From Cytospora piceicola (Eukaryota; Ascomycota; Sordariomycetes; Diaporthales; Cytosporaceae), in assembly GCA_023375675.1 (NCBI GenBank), contig JALQBC010000070.1:50923-114922 (forward strand): DNA of 64,000 nucleotides, written 5' to 3'. The number at the start of each line of letters is the position of its first letter. The first letter of the stretch is position 1. Both the position numbers and the translations under genes were made by a program. The notes beneath the pieces are model-generated. The model ran no database searches. It was not told the DNA's origin and saw nothing but the letters and a program-made list of their open reading frames with translations. This document shows positions 23,961 through 35,922 of the stretch, one piece after another.

Positions 23961-26900
23961 AAAAAGCTAGAAAACGTTATAACAGGTAACTGTTAACTTA
24001 CGTTAAAGGTTAAAATATTAGTAAAAGTAGCCTTTATTTAACTACCGACCTTTAAAACACGATATCTGTTTATATTAAGCCTGCTAATCTATACTTCTAT
24101 TTCTATACGGTCTTATTTATCGCGAGATAAAAGTTTAAAGACTATAAACCGGAAGTTATATAACTATAACCTATATAAGTCTGAAAAAAACCTTTTATCT
24201 TCTTTACCTTTATATTATTATAAAAACCTTTTAAGTACGTAATACGATATATATAGTATATATATCTTAAAGAAGGACAGAATTAAATAGTATAAGTATT
24301 AGATTAATATATATATAGTAAACGTTTTATTATTTACTAAAACTGCTAGCTAATTAGAAAACTTAATCGGCTTTATAAACTTATATAAAATCGAGAAATT
24401 AATTATAAATAAATAAAAAGAATAATATAAAAAAACACTACTATATAATAAAGAAGAACTTCGATAAAAAACGTTATAAATAGTATCGTTTAAATATTAT
24501 TACTTACTTAATAGTTAAAGTAAATATAAGTCTAATATATTAACTTTTTACCGATATATTAATTATTATATTTACTTAAAAGAAAGGATAAAGCTTAAAA
24601 ACTTTAAATACTCTTTACTATATAAGATATCGGTAAAAAAGCTTAAAGTATATTAAAAGTATATTATTAAAAGTCTTTAAAAAGGTTTTATTAAAAGTAG
24701 TATAGCTTTATAAGTATTATTAATACTTTTCTTTTATAAAATAAACAGAAAGCTAAGATTTTATATTAACTATTAAAAACGAAACGCTATTACTAAATAA
24801 GACTAATATCCGCTATTTTTAATTAAAGAAATATTAGCTTAAATCTTAAAAATAAAGATTTTTATATAAATTAATATTAAATAAGCTTTTTATAAAATTA
24901 AGATAGCTTAACTAAAAGATAAAAAGCTAATAACCTTTTAAGTATATTATAGCTTATATAAATATAAAGTAATACTATTAAGTTTAACTAATAAACTAAT
25001 TATATTTTAAAGATTTATTAATAACTAGCTTTAAAAATACTTTAATAAGTATATTTATATATATATTAATAATATTTTAATTTACTTTAATTTATTAAAA
25101 GAATATTATAAATATATATAATAAGTACTTAAAAAGCTTTATATAGTTAAACTTTATATTAACTTTAAAAAGTATAAGTTTTATATAATAAAGATTAAGT
25201 ATCTTAGATTTATTATTAAAACTAATAGTATAGCTATAAACTTTAAAAAGATCTTAATAGTTCGGGATTAAAAAGTACTAACTACTGTTAAAAAGATATA
25301 ATTCTTTTTAAGATTTTATAACTTTTATTAGAAATTTATCTTTAAATATAACCGGCTTATATAACTGTTAATAACGTTAATATATAAAAACGTAACTTAA
25401 ATATAAAGTAAAGTAAAAAGAGATACTTTTTATTTATTAAAAGATATATTAATTTACATACCTTTATTATAAAATTATTACTTTAATAAAAAGATAAAAG
25501 TAAAAACAAATATATTTAATAGCGTATTTACCGGCGTTTTATCTTAAATTACTAAAAACGGTATTTAGTATTCTATTACGTTTTACTTTAAAATATTATA
25601 TAAACTTATACTAAATTACCTTATTTATAATAAGAAATTAATAGCTATAATTTAAGCTTTAAAGGTATAATATATAAAGCTTATTAGCTAATAAAAACTT
25701 TAACTATTTATTATTATTATAAACTATAAAGCTTTAAAGTACTTTATAACTAACTGTTTATTAAATTAACGTTAAGCTAATTAAGCTAAAACTCTTTTTT
25801 AGTATTATTATATAATTACTTACTGTTTAAGTCTCGATAATATAATTACTAACTCTTTTTTATATAAAGCTACCGAGTTAAAAACCTTTAAAGCTAAATA
25901 AAAAGCCGAGTAAAAAATAGCTATTTTCCGATATATAAATTATAACCTTATAAATATAGCTGTTTTTATAGCTAAGCTGTTTATTGCTAACTCTTTCGAA
26001 ATATATAAATTATATATATTAAAAAAGTATAATAAAGTATTACTTTTATTAAAAGTACTACTAGCTAAGATAATATTAAAAGTAAATCGGCTAAATATAA
26101 ACCTTAAGATTTAACTATTAAAAAGTATAAAATAACGCCTTTTACTAGTTATTCTTATAAGACTATATATTATATAAAGGCTAGTTAGTTATTTCGGTTA
26201 AAAATAACCTTTATATTAAAGTTATTAAAAAGGTATATAGCCGGATTATTATAGCTTACTTAAGCTATAATAAAACCTATTAATTAGTTACTATTAAATA
26301 TTAATAGTTAAAGATAATTAAGAATATTAACGTATATATTAATAACTATTTATATCGCTTAATAAAAGTATTTTATAATAAAACTTTTAGTTTACTTTAC
26401 TTACTTTTTATATTATTATAAAAGTAATATTATATTATTATAAATTTTAAATATATACTAATAAGTAAATCTAAGTATAATAATATATTTAATATTATTA
26501 ATAAACTAATAAAAGAAATATAGTTTATTATATATTACTATATAGCTATTATTAAAGATACTATATAGATATACTATTATAGTTTTTTCCGAGTATATAG
26601 TTTACTTTAAATTATTAGCTTAAATAAAAGTTTTTAATTTATTATAAATTTTATAAATAAGATTTTAAAGATTTTAAAGTTTACTTAAAAATTATTTATA
26701 ATAAGATATTCTTAGTTTATAAAATAAGTTAAAAACTACTATAAATAGTTAAACTAATATTTATAAATATATACTAATTATTATTAATAAAACTAGCTTA
26801 AAGCTTTACTTATAATAAATATAGCTTAAGCTAATACTTTATATAATATATTAAAAAGTATAATACTATTCGAAGTTACTTATAGCTATTTAATACCTTT

Positions 26901-27874
26901 ATAATTTAATTAAAAGGCTTATATATTAGATATAAAAAGCTTTATAGCTTAAGAAAGGCTAGCTTATATTAATACTTAACAAATAGTAAATATATTAAAA
27001 GGTTATATTAAAATAGCTTAAGCTATATTAAAACGTATATAAGATCGTATAGCGATATAAGCGAATAAATACTGTTAAAAGCTTAACTTTAATATTAAAA
27101 ATTAAGTATTTATTATTAAAAAGCTATAGTTATTAAACTACTTTAATAAAAAGTTTAATATACTATTTACTTAATAAATATATTATATTTATACTATAAA
27201 AAGTTACTTATATAAGTTAAAGGTTTTTAATTTATAACAGATATTAAATATATTCTATATTAACTACCTTTATTTTTACTTAAATAATCTGTTATTAAGT
27301 AAAAATATAAGCAGCTATTAGTAAATAAAGTAAATAACGTTAATAAGTAAAAGGTAAATAAAGTCTTATTTATATAAGTATATTATAATAGATTATAATA
27401 TTAAGTTTAATAATATAACTAAAACCTTAACCCGGAATACTATAATACTATTAACTTTAAAAACGCGCTTAAGAAATTAAAAGAGTTTTATAATTAACAC
27501 TTTAAATATAAAGGCTTTTTAAAACGTTTAAATAACTAAAATATAGCTTATAAGTTAAGTATTATTAATAATATCTATATTAACGATAATACGCTATTAT
27601 AAGCACGGAAAGGAGTATATAAAGCGATAAGAAAAACGATATTACTAAAAGCGGCGATATATAAAAGTATATAATTAGTAAAATAAATAACTACTTAAAG
27701 CTACTTAGTAATTAGCTAGTATAACTATATAAATACCTTATTATTAACGATTATAAGCCTTTAACGTAGTGGTTTATTTTAAAGGTACTTTACTTTTACT
27801 TAAAAAAATAGTTATACTTTAAAGGCTAATAATTTAACTTACTTACCGTTTATTTCTTTTAATAAAGGGCGTAA

Positions 27875-28082
27875 TATAACAGAACGGCGTAAGGCTAAAG
27901 GTTATTTAACTTAACGCTTATATATAAACTAAGTAACCTATTAAGCCTTACTATACTTTAGTATTTAGACCTTTAAGAAAGGCCTTAGCTACGCTTAAGC
28001 CTTTCCTTTTCTCTTTAGCTAAAATGCTTACATTTATATTAGAATTATAGCTTTACCTTTATTATTCTAGTATATTATAACA
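27875..28082 (+). repeat. 3' LTR of the gypsy element
   Basis: 208 bp, ending in the canonical TATAACA and followed directly by CTTACTTACTTAC. It retains more G and C than the 5' LTR. Confidence 0.85.
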
Positions 28083-28160
28083 CTTACTTACTTACTAGCT
28101 AGCTAACAAATTAGCTAACTTACTAGTTAACCTACTTACTTACTTAATTATTTACTATTA

Positions 28161-28929
28161 AGGAACGGCGGTAAGACCGCTTACCGAGAAGGCTTTCTGT
28201 TAAAAAGGATCGGAAACTTAATAGCTACTTAGTTAGATAGTTAAATACGCCGCTTAAGCTACTCTATCGTCTCTTCTGTAGCTTTAAGTAGCGAAATATT
28301 TATTTATTTACTTTATAACTAACTAATTTATTAGCTAATTTATATATTTACTTACTTACTTACTTAGTTATTTACTTACTTACTTACCTACCTATTTACT
28401 TTATAACTAAATAACTAACCTACTTATTTATATACTTACTTATTAGCTAACGTATTTACTAATAAACTTATTTACTAGTTTACTAACTTACTTTACTTAC
28501 TTATTTATTTACTAGCTTATTTATTAACTAACTAACCTATTTATTAAATTATTTATTTACTTACTTACTTTTAATTTAACTACTTTCTAATTTACTTACT
28601 TACTTACTTACTTACTTAATAATTAAATAATTAAATTACTAGCTACTTTACTAAATACTTTACTAGCTAATTTACTAGCTAACCTACTAACTAACTTACT
28701 TACTTACCTACTTACTTACTTACTTACTTACTATATTTACTAACTAACCTACTTACTTACTTACTTACTTACTTACTTAATAATTAAATAACTAAATTAT
28801 TAGCTACTTTACTAGCTACTTTACTAGCTAGTTTACTAGCTAATTTACTAGCTAATTTACTAGTTAACTTACTTACTTACTTACTTACTTACCTACTTAC
28901 TTACCTACTTACTTAGTTACTTACTTACC

Positions 28930-28973
<44 letters not shown>

Positions 28974-29010
28974 AGCTAATTTAGTAGCTAATTTATTAAC
29001 TAACTTACTA

Positions 29011-29047
<37 letters not shown>

Positions 29048-29621
29048 ATTCGAATCTAAAGGCTTATATAAGCCTTCGGTAAAGAAAAAGGAAGTGAAAG
29101 GCTAAGGTTTAGGTTAAGAACCTTAAGAACTTACAGAATTAGAACTATTAGCTTTAATACTAAGCCTACCTTAAAGGCTACGATTTAATTAAATATACCG
29201 TTTAAAAGCCCTTTTTCTAAAGATTCAGATTTAGGTAAGTGCTTTTTAATCAGGCTAAAACTCGAGCGTACATCTTAGTTCGAACCTAAGGTCTATTATA
29301 AACGGCCTTATTATAAGCCTTCGGCCTTATCGTAGGCCTTCGGCCTTATCGTAGGCCTTATCGTAAACCTTAAAGTGACTGTAAGTCTTCCGGCAGGCAT
29401 TAAAGGCCTTACAATTGCTAATGTATTTAGTCACGGAACGACTAGAATCACTGCTTTTCACAGCTAATCAGATCCTTTAGACGGGTGCTGTAGCGAATCA
29501 GTATGATTGTAATTCAGAGCTAATCAGAATCAAAAACAGGTGGCACACATCTTAAGGGTAATAATTTTCTATTGTGCTCGCCTGCCTTGTAAAACAAACA
29601 TCAACCTTCCTAACGGAAGGC
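28161..29621 (+). repeat. Rep-H copy C, full length, lightly mutated at its 3' end
   Basis: Begins AGGAACGGCGGTAAGACCGC, with a hairpin whose stem is GGCGGT/ACCGCC in better copies, then GGCTTTCTGTTAAAAAGG. A very long (ACTT)n-derived region with interruptions follows (about 28340-29045), then the palindromic AGGCTTATATAAGCCT near 29062. The end reads CCTTCCTAACGGAAGGC at 29605-29621, the inverse of the GCCTTCCGTTAAGAAGG segment near its start. The last 200 bp still contain many CA and TG dinucleotides. This copy forms the left border of the main gene island. Confidence 0.8.
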
Positions 29622-30309
29622 ATTAATATCTATACAAACGAAACACAATCACATGTGAAATTACAACAACATAACAGCACAATAACACACTATCAACCTC
29701 TCTTAAAGCGGCTGCGTGCGCATGTGTGTCTGCTCGCCCCACCTGCCCCGGCAGCGGCCCTCCAACTTCAATAAATCCTTCCAGACTGTCAGTCCCTTAG
29801 CAAGAGCACCACGGCAGCCTGCATGGCGATGCTGCTGCTGCTGCTGGCCAAGTTATAGCGGCCGGGGCGCCAATTATGGATGCTACAGTGAAGAGAGAAG
29901 GCATTGATTAGGGGCAGAGTGTGTATGTAGGTGGGCGGACACAGGCACAGCATAAGGAACAGGTTCCCTTCACCCTCATGCCTCTTCTCTTCTTCCCTTA
30001 CAGCCAGCGAGTCCCCAGTCTTGATACAGGTATGTTTCAATGTTTCCGGTCTTGGTCTGGAGTGAAGTTGGCCCCGGCCTATGCAACCCCTTTAGTTCTA
30101 TGGTTATATTTGTTACAACCCTTCTCCTTCTCCTTCTCCTTACTCTTCCTTCCGAGCTGACATCACTATTGTAACCAGTCGACTTCGATGCTGAGCTGCC
30201 ACCACAAACAAACAAGCGAACAAACGAGCAACAAGGAACGAGCAACGAGCAACGAGCAACGAGCAACGAGCAACGAGCACACCAAACAACAACATTGCAA
30301 ATCACGGCC
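29622..30309. other. Upstream region of the gene at 30310
   Basis: Balanced-composition DNA with short frames that I do not support. It holds a TTCTCC-type pyrimidine tract (30117-30150) and six perfect 7-bp units AACGAGC (30237-30278) ending 31 bp before the presumed ATG, so probably in the 5' leader. Confidence 0.6.
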
Positions 30310-32499
30310 ATGGCATCGCTATCTTCGTCGTCAACACACCGCAGTCACAACAAGAATCACAACCACACCGACCACGACCACACTGATCAAGGCTCGGCGG
30401 GAGTACACCCCGAAGAGTTCTTTCGCAAGTTAAGAGTACTCAAGCGCGCTGCCAGCGTTCCTACCATTCCATCCGTCCCAGCAGATCCGTGTCCGGCATA
30501 TACGGGGGAGAGTCCTGACGCAGGCACTGCTCCGCAGCAGCAGCAACAACAACAATTGCAACAACCGAGACAAGCACGACCTTCACAGCAAGGCCAGGAA
30601 CAACCTCAGCCTTTTCATAGAAGGACCAGGTCTGAAGGAACATCATCAAAGAGTGTACGTTTCCGGGGTTGGGGTGATGATGACCATGACGATCAAGCGA
30701 ATGACCGCGAGCACGACCCGAGCAATACATCGGATGAATCACCCGGGCCTGGTAATTTACGTGGGCTCCGTGGGTCAATCACCTCTCCCAGCTTGCCATC
30801 GTCTTCCTCTTCAGGCCCAGCTTCGGCTTCAGCTTCGGCCCCGACCCATGAATCCCAGGAAGCGATCGTGGAGGACCTACCGTGGTCACAGCTTGAAACG
30901 CCGCAACTACTGCCACGAACACGTCCCGTACACGGTGGGACGCCACGAGTCTCGGCCAGGATCGCAATCTTCTTCGTCTACAAGTCCGTCATGTTCACCT
31001 TGAAGTGGGCTTGCCTCCCCATCATTACACTCACCCTCGTCTCGATCCTCTTAGAGCGACTGGGCATCCTGGCTCTGAGGTTCTTCCTGCCGCGGATCCT
31101 GTGGTTGTGTGTGCGCCCGCTACTTACGGGCCTAGCAACGTCTCTGGGGGCCTTTCTGGGCATTGTTGTGCCCGCCGTCCCTGGCAATACTGTTGCAGGG
31201 GAGCTCCGGTCTCCGTTCCATCCTCAGGTCCGCTCCCAAGAACCCACCGCTGGCGTGCCGCCTTACTATCATCACCATCATCATCATTACCAGTATCAGC
31301 TCCAGCCCCAGCTTCACGACCTCTTCGCTGCGGTTGTTGACGGCAACGGCTACGGTGGCGTCTCCTCAGTGTACGGCGCACTGCTCCTGGAGCTCAGCCA
31401 AGGCGTCCTCGACACCGACACCAACCACCTCGACCTCAGCCCAGCCGACCGTGAACATGCCCGACAGGTCCTGAACCAAATCGAGCGTGCATCGGTTCAG
31501 CACCACAGCCTTCTGAACCTGACCTCCCATCTGGCCAGCTTCGTGAACGATCGGCTGCCGGGCATCGCCTGGCCTCTCGGTATTCTCATGGGCGATATAA
31601 AAGCAGACCCGGCACATGATCATGCAGCCCGGTGTTGGACAGGCGATAGGGCCTGGGAGGTGCACATGCAGCGCCTGGAAAGATTGGAGGCTGGCCGGAG
31701 TGACATGTCGAGCCTGATGGGTGACGTGGCTGCCATGGTTGGTGTATACAACGAGGCCACCCAAAGTCGACATCCCTCTTCTTCCTCGTCTGGCCATGGC
31801 AGCCCTGATACAGCAAGGCAGACGGCAGGACAGAGGCTGTTACGGGACATACGGGACGAGCTCCGGTCATCTCGTAACAAGCGAAGAATGGAAATGAGCG
31901 AGATGATTGGGGAGAGTGTCGGTGCCGGTGCTGATGACCATCATGCTCATCATCAACACGGTGCACGGTCGCGACCCAGAGCATCCTGGACCGCCGACAA
32001 CTTGTACCGGAGCCAACAACGGACCGACACCGTGGTCAATAGCCTCCTGAAGATGAAGCTAGGTCAGGGCATGGGCGCATCAACTCTCGGACAGACGCTG
32101 AAGGTTTGGGACGATGCCATGGTCGACGAGTCAGCTGTCATTATAGACTGGTGGGACGCCATGGTGGCGCTGGAGCGGTCCATCCCAGCCAACAAGTCGA
32201 CGGCTGGCCTACGAAAGAAGCTACAGCAGGAGATTGATGGCAGTGGTGGCGGCAGTCTCATCTGGGTTTGGTCTGGCCTCTCGCGGGTGTGGCGCCTTGC
32301 GGGATGCAGGTGCCAGTACACGCATGTGTACAGCTCTGACGAATCAGGTTCAGGTTCATACTCGGTTTACAGGTGGCGCGTTCATATTAGCCAGGAGAGG
32401 GTGGCCGTTGCTGCGCAGCACGATAGGCAGATACATGACTGGGCTCGGGGGATGGTGGATGCCTCGGAACGCGCTGTTTGCAAACCTAACAAGGCATGA
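30310..32499 (+). CDS. Hypothetical membrane protein
   Basis: Single-exon frame of 729 residues. The ATG at 30310 (GGCCATGG context) is the first in frame; the frame is open slightly upstream. The N-terminal 210 residues are low complexity: His/Asn repeats, a Gln run at about residues 77-85 and Ser/Ala stretches. A strongly hydrophobic region at about 218-290 could hold two or three transmembrane helices. The rest (about 350-729) is mainly helical and soluble-looking, with several Trp residues and Ser/His-rich interruptions. No catalytic motif or known domain is recognised. The stop lies only 45 bp from the stop of the convergent gene at 32545-35158, so transcripts probably overlap. Confidence 0.75.
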   Translation: MASLSSSSTHRSHNKNHNHTDHDHTDQGSAGVHPEEFFRKLRVLKRAASVPTIPSVPADPCPAYTGESPDAGTAPQQQQQQQLQQPRQARPSQQGQEQPQPFHRRTRSEGTSSKSVRFRGWGDDDHDDQANDREHDPSNTSDESPGPGNLRGLRGSITSPSLPSSSSSGPASASASAPTHESQEAIVEDLPWSQLETPQLLPRTRPVHGGTPRVSARIAIFFVYKSVMFTLKWACLPIITLTLVSILLERLGILALRFFLPRILWLCVRPLLTGLATSLGAFLGIVVPAVPGNTVAGELRSPFHPQVRSQEPTAGVPPYYHHHHHHYQYQLQPQLHDLFAAVVDGNGYGGVSSVYGALLLELSQGVLDTDTNHLDLSPADREHARQVLNQIERASVQHHSLLNLTSHLASFVNDRLPGIAWPLGILMGDIKADPAHDHAARCWTGDRAWEVHMQRLERLEAGRSDMSSLMGDVAAMVGVYNEATQSRHPSSSSSGHGSPDTARQTAGQRLLRDIRDELRSSRNKRRMEMSEMIGESVGAGADDHHAHHQHGARSRPRASWTADNLYRSQQRTDTVVNSLLKMKLGQGMGASTLGQTLKVWDDAMVDESAVIIDWWDAMVALERSIPANKSTAGLRKKLQQEIDGSGGGSLIWVWSGLSRVWRLAGCRCQYTHVYSSDESGSGSYSVYRWRVHISQERVAVAAQHDRQIHDWARGMVDASERAVCKPNKA

Positions 32500-32544
32500 T
32501 TACAATATTCAGGTCAGGTCAAATCAATTCATTGTGGTCTGCGT

Positions 32545-35158
32545 TCAAATCATTTGATCGAGTCCTTGTGGAACCCCCAGAAAACCCAGCAATGCCATCC
32601 TCACATCGAAAAGGGACACCAGGTCGCCGCCGCCGCCGCCGCCGTGATCTTCTCTCGCTCCTTCACCGTCTTGTCTTTCCAACTGTTCAGGGTCAACAGC
32701 TTCATTACCCACACCCTTCAGCTTCATCCTCGGCTTGATCCTCAACCTCTCTTCTAGCATCTCTTCCAGAGATCGGCCTCGCGCAAACAGCTCTCGAGCT
32801 CGAACTGCCCACTGGCGCCGCACAAGAAGAAGACTTAGTTGTGTCCCCTTCCCTTCCTCTTCCTCACCACCACCACCACCACCACCACCACTTAATCCTA
32901 AGCCCAAGCCCAAGCCACTACTCGAAGCGGCAACATGCCTATCGATCACCGCCTTCGACAGTTCTAAGCAATTACTAATGTTTTGTTTCAATAGTAATAC
33001 CATAGAAGCTCGCCGGTCGCCGTCGCTATCGCCGTCTCTTCCGCCTCCGCCTCTGTCACTACTATCAGGCTGCCCCTTCAAGAAGTCTGAACCGAAGTCT
33101 TCTTCCACCATCGCCTCCTTTGTTACTGCCTCGGGGGAAACTGGCTTTTGTTTTGTCGACAAGAATGAAACAACACACTCGGGAACATAAACAGGAGCAG
33201 GACCAAAGGTAGCAGGAGAAGGATATACAACAAGCGGCCCAGGCTTGCCGGTTGCATCGCCGTCCTCGTCCCGGTCACTGTCACTGCCACTGCCAATGTT
33301 CTTTTCGTGACCAAAAGGGCCAAGGAACTCATGGTAATGGTGGTGGTGGTGGTTAGCAGCAACCGGTGGTGGTCGCGCTGCTGGGGGGTGATCCTGGCCT
33401 GCTTCCTTCTCAGGCTTGTTCTCCTTCTCACATTGTCCAACAGGCTTGTCCTCGGTCGTCTCCATGCTGTTGCCGTTGTCGTTGTTGTTGCTGCTGCTGT
33501 CGCTGTGGCTACTGTTGCTCAGCCATCCCTCAACCTTGCGTACATTGGGTACATTCAGATACAAAAGCCGTTGAGCCATACTTTCCATCTCTTCCTCCTG
33601 TCTCGGCTCCGGCTCCGGCCTGGTTGCAGCGATCAGCGCGGCGGGAGATGTTCGCCGAAGTTCAGGTGAAGAAGGTTCAGGTATGGGTTCGGATGGTGCG
33701 TGTCGTGATCGAGATAGCATCGTCTGCTTCGTCTGCTTCGTCTTGGGCCCGGATTCAGTCTCGGGCGAGACGTCAGGTTGGCTCATCGACACATGGACCT
33801 GTCGTCGTCCCTCTTCCCTTTCCACGTCTTCTCCTGCTGGACTCCCAAGACGCTGGCTGTTCTCCGCTCCCTGTTGTCGCTTTTGTTGTTGTTGGTCCAG
33901 TGGTGCCGGCGGCTTGAGGCGTGCCACCCAGCCCTGTCGGCGCGTGCTTGATGGGAGCAAAGACTTGGGTTTCCTCAGGATGCGGTTGGTGTTCCAGCTC
34001 CGTGGTGATGATGATAATGGTGGTGATGACCACAACAATGTCAAGGACGAGGACGCCGCCGAGGCTGGTGGCGATGTTGGCACCTCTTCGTTCTTGTTGT
34101 TGTTCTTTCTGTTCATCATCAGTCCATGTTTCCACCACCCTCCCACTCCCTTGGATGGCGGTGGCGATGGCGACACGGCGGGCCCAACAACAAACTCCCC
34201 CTCCTCCTCGATCTGTTGTAGTAGCGGTAGTTCCATGGCATGGTGGACTTGCACGACACCCTCCATCGCGATCCCCATCCCCATTTCTATCTCGGTCCCC
34301 ATGCCTATGTCCATGCCGGCATGCGACTGTTTCTGTTGCAGATGCTGTTCCATTTGCCAACACCGTCGTTGCCAATACTCCTCCCCCTCCTCTGCGTCTC
34401 TCATTTCCACCTCAGGCGAGTATGGTGTTGTCACCAGCGTGGTAGCGTCTGCATGTGCAAATTTACCTTCTTCTGTATCTGCAGTTGCGGTTTCAATTGC
34501 AGCATTCCCTCCATGGTCCTCGTCCTCTTCTATCACAGCCTTTTTGGCTTCAGCCTCAGCTTCGGCCCCAAAAGACGTCGCCTCCTCGTCCTCGTCCTGG
34601 TACTGCTGCTGCTGCTGGGAATCATGCTGAACAGAAATGTCCCCGTCCCAGTCTTCGTCCGCCCACCTCGCTGTCCACGCTGGCCACACGTCCTGGCCCA
34701 ACAGATCATGCACCAGCACGCCTTCCTTGTGCAGCTTGTCGATCTTGTACTCGAGCGAGCTTACGACTTTGGGCCCGACCACGGACCGGAACTCATCACC
34801 GAACGCACAATTCAACCTCACCAGCAGCTCGTCTATGAACAGCCACCGCGCTGTCTTCTTGGTGACCCTGTGCCGCGCCAGGTGCTGGTACATTGCCCTA
34901 TTGGACGCCGCACTCCATGGGATCTTGCGACCGGGGCTGACGGCGAGCTCCGAGAGCGCTATTCCCTCAACTTTCTGGTAATGTAGGGAAAGGGAATCCT
35001 GCGTGTTAGCTAGCTGGTTGCCTTTCTTTATTACTGGCTCATCCCGCTCGCCCTTGATATGCTGAGGCATATATATGTACATATATATGTACACAAGGGG
35101 GGGCGGGCATGTATGGATTTTGAGTGGCACGTACGGTAGGTGAATTCGCTGCAACCAT
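32545..35158 (-). CDS. Hypothetical low-complexity protein with conserved N- and C-terminal blocks
   Basis: Exon 1 is 35158-35135 (eight codons) and exon 2 is 34998-32545. The intron has donor GTACGT, branch GCTAAC and acceptor ACGCAG; the junction is phase 0. The product is 825 residues. Residues 34-120 form a helical block beginning I-P-W-S and including A-M-Y-Q-H-L-A-R-H-R, like the helical region of the 9874-11137 protein. The middle is very low complexity (Gln, Glu/Ala, Ser/Pro, Asn, Asp). Near its centre S-W-N-T-N-R-I-L recalls the W-D-T-N-R-I-I block of 14791-15835. The C-terminus (about 690-825) is a broken helical domain with poly-Gly inserts, ending D-V-R-M-A-L-L-G-F-L-G, similar to the end of the 756-2375 protein. 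An alternative acceptor 24 nt downstream (TTACCAG) is possible. The function is unknown. Confidence 0.68.
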
Positions 35159-35869
35159 TTTCAATAATTGGACCAGACTGGAATGTACCGTACTCTCTTC
35201 ACATTTGCCTCCTCCCTGGAGGGTGGCTGGCTTCCTCGCCTACTCTTTGCTTGTGGTTGCTGACTTGAGGGCTCGCTCCGTGAGTACGGGCCTCGAGTGT
35301 GTCTGATTGTGCACTGACGGTCACTCTAAATTTCGAAGTCTTCTAGAGAATGATCAGGCTTGTCGTTGTAGTTGTTCTTGTTCTCTGTGATGGCGCGAGA
35401 AAACTTGGACCCAGTGGCAAAGAAAGGTGATGGCATCTTTCTCGCTCCCTGAGTTTCGGCGACTCAAACAACGACAAAGTCGGTTCGTCCATCTGTCCGT
35501 CCATCCGTCTCACGGGCGCCATATATGCATGTCTTGGAGGCCAGCGTCACCCAGGCCTGAAGGTGAGACATCTTTTTGATCCATGCCGACCCCCCCCCTG
35601 GGCGCCCCCAAACACAATTCACTCAGAAAATAATATTTCCCTCCCTCCCTCTGCATACAATCACTGCCTTCTTGTCTCTCCCTCACCTTCCTGCCTTCGA
35701 AGCACTACCTACTCCTGTGGTTGACAGCAAAGCTTACCTTCGCGAACCACACTTTCATATTTCCCTAGGGGTTCTGTCCCTTTTTGTTTCTCTTCTTTTT
35801 TCTTCTCTTCTTTTGCACCTGTCTCTGCAAGCGCAGGAGATTATGGTCCCATCCATCCATCTTGCTGCT

Positions 35870-35900
<31 letters not shown>

Positions 35901-35922
35901 TGAACATCAGAGCATCAGAGCC
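35159..35922. other. Intergenic region between two minus-strand genes
   Basis: Contains the upstream region of the gene at 32545-35158 and the 3' flank of 35923-37254. Visible features are pyrimidine-rich tracts (35640-35700, 35770-35820) and a (CA)n run at 35875-35900. No supported gene. Confidence 0.6.

Larger units (their letters stand above)
18277..28082 (+). mobile_element. Ty3/gypsy LTR retrotransposon with duplicated gag region, RIP-degraded
   Basis: 208-bp LTRs (18277-18484, 27875-28082) flank a 9.8-kb element, bracketed by a perfect CTTAC duplication (18272-18276, 28083-28087) inside (ACTT)n DNA. On the plus strand, 23081 onward reads C-F-I-Y-K-K-E-G-Y-R, a decayed fungal gag zinc knuckle. 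At 25062-25080 the sequence reads Y-I-N-N-I-L-I, the gypsy RT box YIDDILIYS with Asp-to-Asn changes, followed by an E-x-Y-x-x-x-x-x-x-V-L-K-K-L context. RNase H and integrase are expected between 25.3 and 27.5 kb but are too mutated to define. About 2.7 kb upstream of the RT is present twice in tandem. No functional frame remains. Confidence 0.87.

Noticed and set aside
29232..29295. GTTCGAACC in Rep-H resembling a Pol III B box, which would make the repeat SINE-like
   Set aside because: No convincing A box at the right distance, no poly-A or T tail, and the ends are hairpin and inverted-repeat types.
32545..35152. N-terminal start of the 32545 gene by reading straight through to 35154
   Set aside because: That frame has no true ATG at its start and translates a TATATG-rich stretch. 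The eight-codon exon 35158-35135 with GTACGT donor and GCTAAC branch gives a better model.
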